64,000 nt of DNA from SHXO01 sp964523885 (GTDB lineage: Bacteria > Pseudomonadota > Gammaproteobacteria > Burkholderiales > SHXO01): the NCBI GenBank assembly GCA_964523885.1, contig CAZFYX010000004.1, forward strand, positions 43,490 to 107,489, read 5' to 3'. Shown one piece after another: positions 24,856-33,940 of this stretch. Numbering within the stretch: position 1 is the stretch's first letter; every line of letters begins with the position of its first letter. The position numbers were made by a program, and so were the translations under genes. A model generated the notes under the pieces. It saw only the letters and a list, made by a program, of their open reading frames with translations. It was not told where the DNA came from and made no database searches.

Positions 24856-25974
24856 TCAGGCGTGGGCGAGGTCCGCAGCCGCCGTCGAGGCAGCGCGCAG
24901 ATGCGCCCGGTCCGCCGGCCGCGCGATGCCCAGGGCCTTGAGCCGCGAGGCCAGGGTCGAGGGATTCATGCCCAGCAGTTGCGCGGCGCCGCCCTCGCCG
25001 GCGACCCGCCACCCGGTCAATTCGAGGGCGAGCAGGATGTTCTCGCGCTCGATCTGATCGATCTCGCGCACGGTGAGCACGCGCCGCCGCGCACAGCCTG
25101 GCCGATCGCCCGCCTGCTGCAGGCGCTGGCCGTGCGGCAGTGCGCCCTCCAGATCGAGGGTGTCGCCGCGCGCGCCGATCACCGCACGCTCGACCACGTT
25201 CTGCAGCTCGCGCACGTTGCCCGGCCACGCGTAGGCCTCCAGCGCCTGCAGGGAGGCGTGCGATGGCGGCGCGAAGCTGCGCTGCACCCGCCTTGCGCTG
25301 CGCTGGACGAACGCCTGCACCAACGCGCCGATGTCCTCGCGCCGCTCGCGCAGCGGGGGCAGGTGGACCGGGAACACGTCCAGCCGATAGAAGAGATCCT
25401 CGCGGAAGCGTCCCTGCCTCACTTCCGCGCGCAGGTCCCGGTTGGTGGCAGCCACCACCCGCACGTCCACGCGCCGCGTCCGGGTGCTGCCGAGCGGCTC
25501 GAACTCGCCCTCCTGCAGCACGCGCAGCAGCTTGGCCTGCAGCTCCAGCGGCAGCTCGCCGATCTCGTCGAGGAAGATGGTGCCTTCGTGAGCCAGGGCG
25601 AAGCGGCCCTCGCGCCGCGAGAGGGCGCCGGTGAAGGCACCGCGCTCGTGCCCGAACAGCTCGCTCTCGATCAATGCGGCGGGCATCGCCGCGCAGTTGA
25701 CCCGCACCAGAGGGCCGGCGTGCCGGCGGCTGTGCCGGTGGATGGCGCGTGCGATCAGCTCCTTGCCGGTGCCGCTCTCCCCGGTGACGAGCACCGTCGC
25801 GTCGGTCGGGGCGACCTGGCGCATGGCCCGCAGGGCGGCCTGCAGCGCGGGGCTGTGGCCCACGATGCCATGCTCGTCCGCGGCCTCGCAGCACGAGCGC
25901 CCGGCCGAGTCCGCTCCCGCCTGCACCAGATGGTGCACGGCATGCAGGCGCATGGAGGCGATGGCGCCGGGCAT
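24856..25974 (-). CDS. Sigma-54-dependent transcriptional activator (Fis-type)
   Basis: A 372-residue enhancer-binding protein. A short N-terminal region (1-38) has no recognisable sensor. The AAA+ domain follows with Walker A GESGTGKELIAR, the sigma-54 contact loop GAFTGALSRREGRF, Walker B GTIFLDEIGELPLELQAKLL and arginine finger region FREDLFYRLDVFP. The C-terminal Fis-like helix-turn-helix reads AAQLLGMNPSTLASRLKALG. The intact GAFTGA predicts true sigma-54 activation. Lack of an input domain suggests control by a partner, possibly the small protein encoded 10 bp upstream. Confidence 0.9.
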   Translation of the reverse strand: MPGAIASMRLHAVHHLVQAGADSAGRSCCEAADEHGIVGHSPALQAALRAMRQVAPTDATVLVTGESGTGKELIARAIHRHSRRHAGPLVRVNCAAMPAALIESELFGHERGAFTGALSRREGRFALAHEGTIFLDEIGELPLELQAKLLRVLQEGEFEPLGSTRTRRVDVRVVAATNRDLRAEVRQGRFREDLFYRLDVFPVHLPPLRERREDIGALVQAFVQRSARRVQRSFAPPSHASLQALEAYAWPGNVRELQNVVERAVIGARGDTLDLEGALPHGQRLQQAGDRPGCARRRVLTVREIDQIERENILLALELTGWRVAGEGGAAQLLGMNPSTLASRLKALGIARPADRAHLRAASTAAADLAHA

Positions 25975-25984
25975 TGTCGCCCCG

Positions 25985-26206
25985 CTAATCGCGATGCAGC
26001 GTGAAGATGTGCTGGATCAGCGTGCGCAGGTCGCGGTCGCGCTCGTGCAGATCCTCGTCGAGCAGCTCGGGTTCGAGGAGACCGCGCGCCTCCTGCGCGG
26101 CAAGCTGGCGCTCCGCCCCGGCGTCGTCCTGCAACTGGACGCCGTCGGGCAGCGTCACCATCGCCTCTGCCCCCAGGAACACGTCTTCTTCCCATTGCCG
26201 ATGCAT
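25985..26206 (-). CDS. Small acidic protein upstream of the sigma-54 activator
   Basis: A 73-residue ORF (MHRQWEEDVFLGAEAMVTLP ... LRTLIQHIFTLHRD), charged and probably helical in its second half. GGAGG precedes the ATG by five to six bases, and its stop is 10 bp before the activator start codon, so the two are likely one transcript. No family recognised. Confidence 0.55.
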   Translation of the reverse strand: MHRQWEEDVFLGAEAMVTLPDGVQLQDDAGAERQLAAQEARGLLEPELLDEDLHERDRDLRTLIQHIFTLHRD

Positions 26207-26304
26207 GCCTGCCTCCGCTTCTTGGTCGGGACCGCCGATATGGCAGTCGATGAAGCGGCAGGTTAGCGGGACGAGGTGTCAGTACGTTGTCGGTGCCGCA
26301 TCAG

Positions 26305-26368
26305 TTTGTAATTTCTGCGTAACAGCGGATGGCGCGGGATGACTGCGAAGGTGCCGGCACCTATAATC
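26305..26368 (+). promoter_or_regulatory. Promoter of the OmpR-type regulator with direct repeat
   Basis: A perfect -10 TATAAT is at 26363-26368, placing the start about 25 bases before the ATG at 26400. Upstream, TTTGTAATTTCTGCGTAAC holds two GTAA half-sites (26308 and 26319) exactly 11 bp apart, the spacing expected for an OmpR-family dimer. A related TTTGTAAC lies at 27158-27165 ahead of the hybrid kinase gene. Confidence 0.5.
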
Positions 26369-26399
26369 CCCGGCTGCGCTTCCGCAGCAGGCGAGCACC

Positions 26400-27122
26400 A
26401 TGTCCAGCGGCAAGGTCCTCATCGTCGACGACGATCCCGAAGTGCGCGGCATGATGGCCGAGTATCTGGCCACGCATGGCTTCGAGATCGCCGAGGCCGA
26501 TTCCGGCGAAGCCATGCGCAGCGCGCTGCAGCGCTGCGTGCCGGACGTGGTGCTGCTCGATCTCAACCTGCCCGGCGAGGACGGCCTGACGCTGGCCCGC
26601 TACCTGCGCGAGCATCACCCGGTCGGCATCATCATGGTCACCGCCGCGGGCGACGTCATCGACCGGATCGTCGGGCTCGAGGTGGGCGCTGACGACTACA
26701 TCGCCAAGCCGTTCGACCCGCGCGAGCTGCGTGCCCGCCTGAAGAGCGTCATGCGGCGCATGCAACCGCGTCCGGGGGAGCCGGGTGCGGACGAGCCCGC
26801 GGCCACCGGGCAGCAGGTCGCGATCGGCGAGTGCCGCCTCGATCTGACGCGCCACCTGCTCCTCGACGGTGCCGGCCGGGAGGTCCCGCTGACACACATG
26901 GAGTTCGATCTGCTGCGCGTGTTCGCCGAGCATCCCAACCAGGTTCTGTCGCGCGACCGGCTGCTCTCGCTCACCCGCAACCGGGAGTGGGAGCCGTTCG
27001 ACCGCAGCATCGACATCCGCATCGCACGGGTGCGCAAGAAGGTGGAGGCGGATCCGGAAAACCCCCAGCTCATCCGCACCGTGCGCGGTGCCGGCTACAT
27101 GTTCGTGCCGTCCCGGTCCTGA
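26400..27122 (+). CDS. OmpR-family response regulator
   Basis: A 240-residue regulator. The receiver has acidic pocket VDDDP at 9-13, phospho-acceptor Asp54 (VLLDLNLPGEDG) and Lys in DDYIAKPFDP. The winged-helix domain (about 140-238) ends with DIRIARVRKKVEADPENPQL and RGAGYMF. The closest known pattern is the OmpR/TorR group. A hybrid kinase gene starts 141 bp downstream on the same strand and is a plausible phosphodonor, although hybrid kinases often use other partners. Confidence 0.92.
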   Translation: MSSGKVLIVDDDPEVRGMMAEYLATHGFEIAEADSGEAMRSALQRCVPDVVLLDLNLPGEDGLTLARYLREHHPVGIIMVTAAGDVIDRIVGLEVGADDYIAKPFDPRELRARLKSVMRRMQPRPGEPGADEPAATGQQVAIGECRLDLTRHLLLDGAGREVPLTHMEFDLLRVFAEHPNQVLSRDRLLSLTRNREWEPFDRSIDIRIARVRKKVEADPENPQLIRTVRGAGYMFVPSRS

Positions 27123-27263
27123 GCCGGACGGCCATGCCGGCCGGATCGGGCCGCGCGTTTGTAACCGCCGTGTTTCAATCGTATCGACCGGGTAAATCCT
27201 GCTGCCTGCGCGGATCTGCGGGGCTAGACTAGGCGCCAGTTCCACACTGCGCACGGCCATGCC

Positions 27264-30200
27264 ATGACGACGATGCAGCCAGCCCGGGAGTACGAGCACG
27301 CCCGCCGCGAAGTGCTGGGCGAGGCCACCGAGCTGGTTCTCGACTCGCACGTCCGGTCCTGCAACGATGCGGCGGCACGGGTCCTGGGCAGCACGCCGGA
27401 GGCGCTGGCGGGCCGGGCCTGGGACGAGCTGATGCCCGCGCGACAGGCCGACGGGTCCAGCTCGCGCGAGGGATTCCGGTTGCGGATCGAGGCGGCCCGG
27501 GCCGGCCTGCCGCAGACTTTCCTCTGGCTGCTGCAGGCGCCCGGCGCGCGCGAGGTGCAGGCAATCGTCACGCTGGAGGCGGTCGCGGGCGATCCCGCCG
27601 GCCGGCTGCGCCTGCGCCTGCAGGACCTCTCCGGCCTGCGCCGCGCAGAGCAGGAACTGCAGGAGACCGAGGCGCGGCTGCGCCAGGTGCTGGAGAACAC
27701 CTCCGCGGTGGTGTTCATCAAGGACCCCGCCGGCCGTTACCTCTACGTCAACCAGCGCTTCTGCGAGATGTTCGGCCGCTCCGAGCCGGAGCTGCTGCGC
27801 AGCCGCGATGTGGATGTCTTTCCGGCGCCGGTGGCGCAGCGGCTGCGCGCGGACGACCGGCGGGTGCTGGCCGCAGGCAGGCCGCTGGAGATCGAGGAGG
27901 ACCTGGTCGTCGGCGGCAAGTCGTGCGTCTACCTGGCGATCAAGTTCCCCCTCGTCAACCAGGCCGGCGAGCCCTACGCGATCTGCGGCATCGCCACCGA
28001 TATCAGCCGGCGCAGGCGCACCGAGGAAGCGTTGCGCAGCGCGGCGCTGGCCGTCTCCACCGCCGAGGGCGCGCAGGTCTACCAGGAGCTGACCCGCTAC
28101 CTCGCCACGACGCTGGGCGTGGACTGCGCCTTCATCTCAGTCTGCACCAACCTCGAGGCGAGCCACGTGCGCACGCTCGCGGTGTTCGCCGACAGCGGCT
28201 TCGAGGAGAACATCGAGTACGACTTGCCCGGCACCGCATGCGGCTCGGTGGTGGGGCAGGACTTCCGCATCGTGCCCTCCGGGGTGCGCGAGGTCTATCC
28301 CGAGGACGGCACCTTCCGGCGCCTGGCGATCGAGGCCTATGCGGCCTACCCGCTCAACGGCAGCGACGGCCGGGCGCTGGGCCTCATCGCGGTGATGTCG
28401 CGCAGCCCGCTGACCGACCGTGACCTCACCGAATCGATGCTCAAGATCTTCGCCACGCGTGCCGTGGCCGAGCTCGAGCGCCAGCGCGCGGAGCACGAGC
28501 GCCGCACCTCCGAGGAGAGCTACCGGGCGATCTTCGAGGCGACCGAGGATGCCATCTTCGTGCACGACTGGGACAGCGGCGCGATCATCGACGTCAACCC
28601 GAAGGCGTGCGAGTACTTCGGCTACACGCGCGAAGAGATGCGCGTGCTGCGCATCGCCGACTTCAGCTCGAACGTGCATCCCTACACCGAGGAGGAGGGG
28701 ATGCGCTACATCGCGCTGGCCAAGTCCGCCGGGCCGGTGCGCTTCGAGTGGCATCGCCGCAGCCGCGACGGCAGCCTGCACTGGGACGAGGTCTGCCTCA
28801 AGCCGGCGGTGATCGCCGGCGAGCGGCGGGTGCTGGCGTTCACGCGCGAGATCACCCAGCGCAAGGTGGCCGAGGACGCGCTGCGCAGCGCCGCCATGGC
28901 CGTGTCCGGCGCCGAGGTGGAGAACGTCTTCCGCGATCTCGCGCGCCAGCTCGCCGCCACCCTGCGCGTGGACATCTGCTTCATCGCCCGCTTCGTGGAG
29001 GGCGACGGCACGCGCATGCGCACGCTCGCGTGCTGGATGGACGGCGCGTTCGTCGCCGACTACGAGTACAGCCTGGCCGGCACGCCGTGCGAGGCGGTGG
29101 TCGGCCGCAAGTTCCTGTTCTTCCCGCAAGGGGTGCTGCAGCTCTTCCCGGCGGAAGGTTTCCGCCCGCTCGGGGTCGAGAGCTATGCGGCGTTCCCGCT
29201 GTTCGACATGCACGGGCGCTCGCAGGGCCTGATCGCACTGGTGGACCGCAAGCCCATGACCGACCCGGCGCTGATCGAATCGGTGTTGAAGATCTTCGCC
29301 GCACGCGCCGCCTCCGAGATCGAGCGCAAGGATGCCGAGGCCGAGTTGCGCGCCAGCGAGGAGCAGTACCGCGGCATCTTCAACACTTCCGTGGACGGCA
29401 TGGTGGTGCTGGACGAGGAGGGCCGGACGGTGGACGCCAACCCCGCCTTCCTCGAGCTGCTCGGCTACCGCCGCGAGGAGGTGCTCGGCGCCTACCCGCG
29501 CCAGCTGGTGCCGCCCGACAGCCTGGAGGTGTGCAGCAGGCTGGCGGAGACCGCCGCGCGCGGCCAGGCGTTCCAGGGCGAGTGCCGCGCGCTGCGGCGC
29601 GACGGGCATCTGGTGGACATCGAGGTGCGCGGCCTGCAGATGGAGTACCACGGCCGCCCGCACGTGCTGGCGATCGTGCGCGACATCGGCGCGAACAAGC
29701 GCGCCGAGGCCGAGCGGGCGCAGCTCGAGGCGCAGCTGCGCCAGGCGCAGAAGATGGAGGCGATCGGCCACCTGACCGGCGGCATCGCCCACGACTTCAA
29801 CAACATCCTGACCAGCATCATGGGCTACGCAGTGCTGGCGGGGGAGCGGGTGGCCGACCTGGGCGATCCCAAGCTCGCCAAGTACCTCGACCAGATGCAC
29901 GTGGCGGCGGTGCGTGCGCGCGACCTGATCCAGCAGATGCTGACCTTCAGCCGCGGCCGGCGCGGCGAGCCGCGCGCGCTGAACCTCGCGCCGCTGATGA
30001 AGGAGTCGGTCAAGCTGCTGCGCTCGACGCTGCCCTCCAGCATCGAGATCCACACCGAGCTGCAGCCGGAGCTGCCCCCTGTGCTGGTCGATCCGGTGCA
30101 GGTCGACCAGGTGCTGCTCAACCTGTGCATCAACGCGCGCGATGCGGTGAACGGCACCGGCACCATCCGGGTCAGCGTGCGCCGCGCGGAGCGCGTGAAC

Positions 30201-30926
30201 CATGTGTGCGCCTCGTGCCGCAAGCCGGTGCGCGGCGCGGAGATGGTGGAGATCGCGGTGAGCGATTCGGGCTGCGGGATCGCGCCCGACATCATCGACC
30301 GCATCTTCGAGCCGTTCTTCTCCACCAAGGACGTGGGCAAGGGCAGCGGCATGGGACTGGCGACCGTGCACGGGATCGTGCACGAGCACGGCGGCCACGT
30401 CGTGCTGGAGACCGAGCCGGGCCGCGGCACCTGCTTCCGCGTCCTGTTCCCGCCGCTGGCCGAGGGCCGCGTGGCCGATGCCCGCGAGCCCCGGGCGAAG
30501 GCCGGCGGCGCGCGGCAGTCCCCGCGCCTCGAGGGGCGGGTCATGATCGTGGACGACGAGGAGATGGTCGGCGAGTTCATGGGCGACCTGCTCGGGAACT
30601 GGGGGCTGGAGGTCACGGTGGTGGACAGCGCGCAGGATGCGCGCGACCGGGTGCTGCGCGATCCGGCCGCCTTCGACCTGGTGCTCACCGATCAGACCAT
30701 GCCACGGCTGACCGGGCTCGAACTGGCCGCGCAGCTGCATGGCGCGTGTCCGGACCTGCCGGTGATTCTCTACACCGGCTACAGCGAGAACATCAGTGCC
30801 GAGCAGCTGGCCGCGGCGGGCGTTCGGGCGCTGGTGAAGAAGCCGATCGATCCGCCCGGCCTGCTCGCGCTGCTGCGCCGGCACCTGCCCGCCCGGGAGG
30901 GGGTGGCGAGGGTCGCGGCGCAGTGA
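27264..30926 (+). CDS. Hybrid histidine kinase, PAS-PAS-GAF-PAS-GAF-PAS-HisKA-HATPase-REC
   Basis: A 1220-residue soluble sensor with no membrane segment. PAS-like domains lie at about 15-125, 130-255, 412-535 and 697-815; two GAF-like modules lie at 256-410 and 538-690. The GAF modules are clear duplicates (ALRSAALAVSTAEGAQVY / ALRSAAMAVSGAEVENVF; EAYAAYPL / ESYAAFPL). HisKA has His843 in GGIAHDFNNILTS. The HATPase has N-box LLNLCINARDAV and G boxes DSGCGIAP and GSGMGLATVHGIV, with a CASC pair (residues 982-985) inserted before the G1 box. The terminal receiver has Asp1143 (LVLTDQTMP). It likely senses several cytoplasmic cues and relays through its receiver. Confidence 0.92.
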   Translation: MTTMQPAREYEHARREVLGEATELVLDSHVRSCNDAAARVLGSTPEALAGRAWDELMPARQADGSSSREGFRLRIEAARAGLPQTFLWLLQAPGAREVQAIVTLEAVAGDPAGRLRLRLQDLSGLRRAEQELQETEARLRQVLENTSAVVFIKDPAGRYLYVNQRFCEMFGRSEPELLRSRDVDVFPAPVAQRLRADDRRVLAAGRPLEIEEDLVVGGKSCVYLAIKFPLVNQAGEPYAICGIATDISRRRRTEEALRSAALAVSTAEGAQVYQELTRYLATTLGVDCAFISVCTNLEASHVRTLAVFADSGFEENIEYDLPGTACGSVVGQDFRIVPSGVREVYPEDGTFRRLAIEAYAAYPLNGSDGRALGLIAVMSRSPLTDRDLTESMLKIFATRAVAELERQRAEHERRTSEESYRAIFEATEDAIFVHDWDSGAIIDVNPKACEYFGYTREEMRVLRIADFSSNVHPYTEEEGMRYIALAKSAGPVRFEWHRRSRDGSLHWDEVCLKPAVIAGERRVLAFTREITQRKVAEDALRSAAMAVSGAEVENVFRDLARQLAATLRVDICFIARFVEGDGTRMRTLACWMDGAFVADYEYSLAGTPCEAVVGRKFLFFPQGVLQLFPAEGFRPLGVESYAAFPLFDMHGRSQGLIALVDRKPMTDPALIESVLKIFAARAASEIERKDAEAELRASEEQYRGIFNTSVDGMVVLDEEGRTVDANPAFLELLGYRREEVLGAYPRQLVPPDSLEVCSRLAETAARGQAFQGECRALRRDGHLVDIEVRGLQMEYHGRPHVLAIVRDIGANKRAEAERAQLEAQLRQAQKMEAIGHLTGGIAHDFNNILTSIMGYAVLAGERVADLGDPKLAKYLDQMHVAAVRARDLIQQMLTFSRGRRGEPRALNLAPLMKESVKLLRSTLPSSIEIHTELQPELPPVLVDPVQVDQVLLNLCINARDAVNGTGTIRVSVRRAERVNHVCASCRKPVRGAEMVEIAVSDSGCGIAPDIIDRIFEPFFSTKDVGKGSGMGLATVHGIVHEHGGHVVLETEPGRGTCFRVLFPPLAEGRVADAREPRAKAGGARQSPRLEGRVMIVDDEEMVGEFMGDLLGNWGLEVTVVDSAQDARDRVLRDPAAFDLVLTDQTMPRLTGLELAAQLHGACPDLPVILYTGYSENISAEQLAAAGVRALVKKPIDPPGLLALLRRHLPAREGVARVAAQ

Positions 30927-30983
30927 GCGGGCGATTTCCGGTCGTTCGAGCGGACGGCCAGGGGGCGATGGTTCCGCGCGCGG

Positions 30984-31277
30984 CTACGACAGCCGCGCGG
31001 CCGACACCAGGCTGAACACCGCGGAGGGCTCCGGCTGCTCGCGGCTGTGCGGGGCCGACAGGGTCAGCGCCGCGGGCTCGAGCGCATAGATCAGGCTGAT
31101 GCCCGGGCGCAGCAGCCGGTAGGCGTCGCCGTTGGCGAGCACGATGTCGCGCACCTCGCCTTCTTCGGTGAGCCAGACGCTGCCTTGCGTGACGCCCACC
31201 AGCAGGCCCTTGCCGTCGTCGATGCGCAGCAGGTGCCCGCGGGCCAGGTCGAGGGCATGTCGAACCACATAGGTCAT
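30984..31277 (-). CDS. DUF2917-type small protein
   Basis: A 97-residue cytoplasmic protein: MTYVVRHALDLARGHLLRID, then a cupin-like beta segment KGLLVGVTQGSVWLTEEGEVRDIVLANGDAYRLL. This is the pattern of the DUF2917 family common in betaproteobacteria. GGAGG is six bases before the ATG, which sets the start. The stop is convergent with the hybrid kinase (58-bp gap). Function unknown. Confidence 0.72.
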   Translation of the reverse strand: MTYVVRHALDLARGHLLRIDDGKGLLVGVTQGSVWLTEEGEVRDIVLANGDAYRLLRPGISLIYALEPAALTLSAPHSREQPEPSAVFSLVSAARLS

Positions 31278-31360
31278 TTCCGCCTCCTTCGCGGCGCTGC
31301 GGCCGCATGCTGGACGTATGCGCCGCCTCCCGGCGGGAGGCGGCGGGGAGCACAGGGCCC

Positions 31361-32119
31361 TCAGGCCTGCGCCACCCGGTTGCGTGCGGACCTGCCCGCC
31401 ACCCGGGGGATCAGCATCGGCACGCGGCGGCGGTAGTCGTCGTACTCGCGGCCGTGCGCGTCGACCAGGTCGCGCTCCTCGAACCGGATCGCGATCAGGA
31501 TGTAGGCGGTGGTGGCCAGCGCGAACACGAGGTGGGCCGCGGTCATCGTCGGGGTGGCCCAGAACGCGAGCAGCCAGCCGACGTAGAGCGGGTGGCGCAC
31601 CAGGCGGTACGGACCGGGAGTGACGAAGCGCAGCGGCGCGTAATCCCGTCCGCGCAGATGCAGCCAGACCTGGCGCAGGCCGAACAGGTCGAAGTGGTTG
31701 ATGAGGAACGTCGTCACCAGCACGAGGCCCCACCCGCAAGCGAACAGCCCGTACATCACGGCCCGGCCGACGGGATGTGCGATGTCCCAGACCGTCCCGC
31801 CCAGCGGCTGCCAGTGGGCGAACAGCGCGATCAGCGCGAGGCTCGATGCGAGCACGTAGGTCGCACGCTCGATCGGCTGCGGCACGAAACGCGTCCACCA
31901 GCGCTTGAACGCCGGGCGGGCCATCACGCTGTGCTGCACGGCGAACACACCCAGCAGGAGGAGGTCGACCAGCAGCGCCTGCCAGAGCGGCACCATGGGC
32001 GCACCGTCGAGCGTGGTCGGCGTGACAAAGCCGCCCACGAACCCGAAGGCATACAGGAACGTGGCGAAGAAGATGGCGTAGCAGAGCACGCCGTAGGCGA
32101 AGAAGGCGACGCGTTTCAT
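31361..32119 (-). CDS. mddA: Methanethiol S-methyltransferase-like membrane protein (MddA/isoprenylcysteine methyltransferase fold)
   Basis: A 252-residue integral membrane protein with about six hydrophobic segments. The C-terminal cofactor region reads TPGPYRLVRHPLYVGWLLAF ... TAYILIAIRFEERDLVDAHG, the S-adenosylmethionine-binding pattern of the NnrU/ICMT fold. The block FGLRQVWLHLRGRDYAPLRF matches MddA proteins, which methylate methanethiol to dimethyl sulfide, better than other members. Related uncharacterised isoprenylcysteine methyltransferase-like proteins remain an alternative. It stands alone upstream of the DUF2917 gene (83-bp gap). Confidence 0.75.
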   Translation of the reverse strand: MKRVAFFAYGVLCYAIFFATFLYAFGFVGGFVTPTTLDGAPMVPLWQALLVDLLLLGVFAVQHSVMARPAFKRWWTRFVPQPIERATYVLASSLALIALFAHWQPLGGTVWDIAHPVGRAVMYGLFACGWGLVLVTTFLINHFDLFGLRQVWLHLRGRDYAPLRFVTPGPYRLVRHPLYVGWLLAFWATPTMTAAHLVFALATTAYILIAIRFEERDLVDAHGREYDDYRRRVPMLIPRVAGRSARNRVAQA

Positions 32120-32343
32120 CGAATGTCTCCGGTATCGGGTTGCCGTTGTCCCGCGGTTGCGCAGGTGCCCGTTGCAACGCCCGGCATTGCGTGCAGCGTG
32201 CCAGCACCCCCCGCCGGCAAACCGGCTTGCCGATCAGGTGCTTGGCGTGCGAGCGGCGGCCACTTGCGGCGCGGGATCGCGCAATTCACGAACTTTCGCA
32301 ACGAACATTCGCGACCTGCGCAGCGCATGCGACAATCCCGCGC

Positions 32344-33891
32344 ATGGGGGTGATGGAGTTCGACCTCGCCGTCATCGGCGGGGGCATCAACGGGGCCGGC
32401 ATCGCACGCGACGCCGCGGGCCGCGGGCTGCGGGTGCTGCTGTGCGAGCAGGGCAGCCTCGGGGCAGCGACGTCGTCGGCGTCCAGCAAGCTGATCCACG
32501 GCGGGTTGCGCTACCTCGAGCACGGCGACCTGCGGCTGGTGCGCGAGGCGCTGCACGAGCGCGAGGTGCTCATGCGCATCGCGCCACACCTGGTGCGTCC
32601 GCTGCAGTTCTTCCTCCCGCTCGGCATGCCGCGCCGGCCGGGCTGGAAGATCCGCGCGGGGCTGAAGCTCTACGACTGGCTGGCCGGCGCGACCACGCTG
32701 CCGCGCAGCGGCCCGCTCGATCTCTCGGGCGCGCAGGAGGGAATGGCACTGAAGCCGCGGTACCGGCGCGGCCTCACCTACTGGGACTGCTGGGGGGATG
32801 ACACCCGCCTGGTGGTCGCGAACGAGCAGGATGCGCGGTCGCGCGGTGCCTTGTCCTTCCTGTGGACGCGCTGCGAGCGGGCGGTGCCCTCACGCCAGGG
32901 CTGGCTGCTGAAGCTGGCCGCCTTCGGGGAGCCGCACCTGCAAGTGTGGGCGCGCGCCGTGGTCAATGCCACCGGACCATGGGCCGCACAGTTCCTCTCC
33001 GCCTGCACGCCGATCCGCTCGACCACGCGCGTGCGGCTGGTGAAGGGCAGCCATTTCGTCGTCGATCGCGTCCCCGGCGAGCGCGCGCTGCTGCTCCAGC
33101 ATGCCGATGGCCGCGTGGTGTTCGTGCTGCCGTTCGAGGGCCGCTTCACGCTCATCGGCACCACCGACGTGCCGGTCGATGACCCGGCGCAACCGCTGGC
33201 GATGTCCGACGACGAGGCGAGCTACCTGTGCGACGCCGCCAACCGCTATCTCGCATCCCCGGTCGCGCCGGCCGATGTGATCTGGAGCTTCGCGGGGGTG
33301 CGGCCCCTGTTCGACGACGGCCGCGGCAACCCCTCCGCGGTGACGCGCGACTACCGCCTGCAGCTGGATCACGCGTCGAACGGGGCGCCCATGCTGTCGG
33401 TGTTCGGGGGCAAGCTCACCACGTTCCGGCGGCTGGCGGAGCAGGCGGTCGACCGGCTCGCCCCGTGGCTCGCCAGCCGGCGCGGCGCGTGGACGGCGCA
33501 CGAGCCGCTCCCCGGCGGTGCACTGGGCGCGGAGCGCTTCGAGGACTACCTCGGGCGCATGCGGTCAGGGCACGCGGGCCTGCCCGCCGAGTGGGTCGAT
33601 GGCATCGTCCAGCGCCACGGCTCGCTGGCGGAGTCGATCCTCGCCGGCGTGGCCGCACCCGCCGATCTCGGCCGGCACTTCGGTGCCGGCCTCACCGCGC
33701 GTGAGGTGGACTTCATCCTCGATCAGGAGCACGCGCTCGATGCCGAGGACGTGCTGTGGCGCAGGACGAAGGCCGGGCTGATGCTCGATGCCGCCGGGCG
33801 CCGCTCGCTGGAGGACCATGTCGCGGGCCGCGCCGCGCGCCGCGACGCCGATGCTGCCGCCGCCGGACGCGCGGGCGCGCGCGGGCAATAG
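32344..33891 (+). CDS. glpD: Glycerol-3-phosphate dehydrogenase (aerobic, FAD)
   Basis: A 515-residue membrane-associated flavoenzyme that oxidises sn-glycerol 3-phosphate to dihydroxyacetone phosphate and feeds quinone. The FAD motif is VIGGGINGAGIARDAAGRG at the N-terminus; SSASSKLIHGGLRYLEHGDL is the GlpD signature, followed by LIGTTDVP and FAGVRPL. The C-terminal domain is of normal length. The ATG at 32344 is one of two in-frame choices three codons apart. No glpF, glpK or glpR is next to it. Confidence 0.93.
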   Translation: MGVMEFDLAVIGGGINGAGIARDAAGRGLRVLLCEQGSLGAATSSASSKLIHGGLRYLEHGDLRLVREALHEREVLMRIAPHLVRPLQFFLPLGMPRRPGWKIRAGLKLYDWLAGATTLPRSGPLDLSGAQEGMALKPRYRRGLTYWDCWGDDTRLVVANEQDARSRGALSFLWTRCERAVPSRQGWLLKLAAFGEPHLQVWARAVVNATGPWAAQFLSACTPIRSTTRVRLVKGSHFVVDRVPGERALLLQHADGRVVFVLPFEGRFTLIGTTDVPVDDPAQPLAMSDDEASYLCDAANRYLASPVAPADVIWSFAGVRPLFDDGRGNPSAVTRDYRLQLDHASNGAPMLSVFGGKLTTFRRLAEQAVDRLAPWLASRRGAWTAHEPLPGGALGAERFEDYLGRMRSGHAGLPAEWVDGIVQRHGSLAESILAGVAAPADLGRHFGAGLTAREVDFILDQEHALDAEDVLWRRTKAGLMLDAAGRRSLEDHVAGRAARRDADAAAAGRAGARGQ

Positions 33892-33940
33892 CTACCCGCT
33901 GCGCCGGGCGAATGTAGGTCCTGCTGCGTCGGCGCGTACC

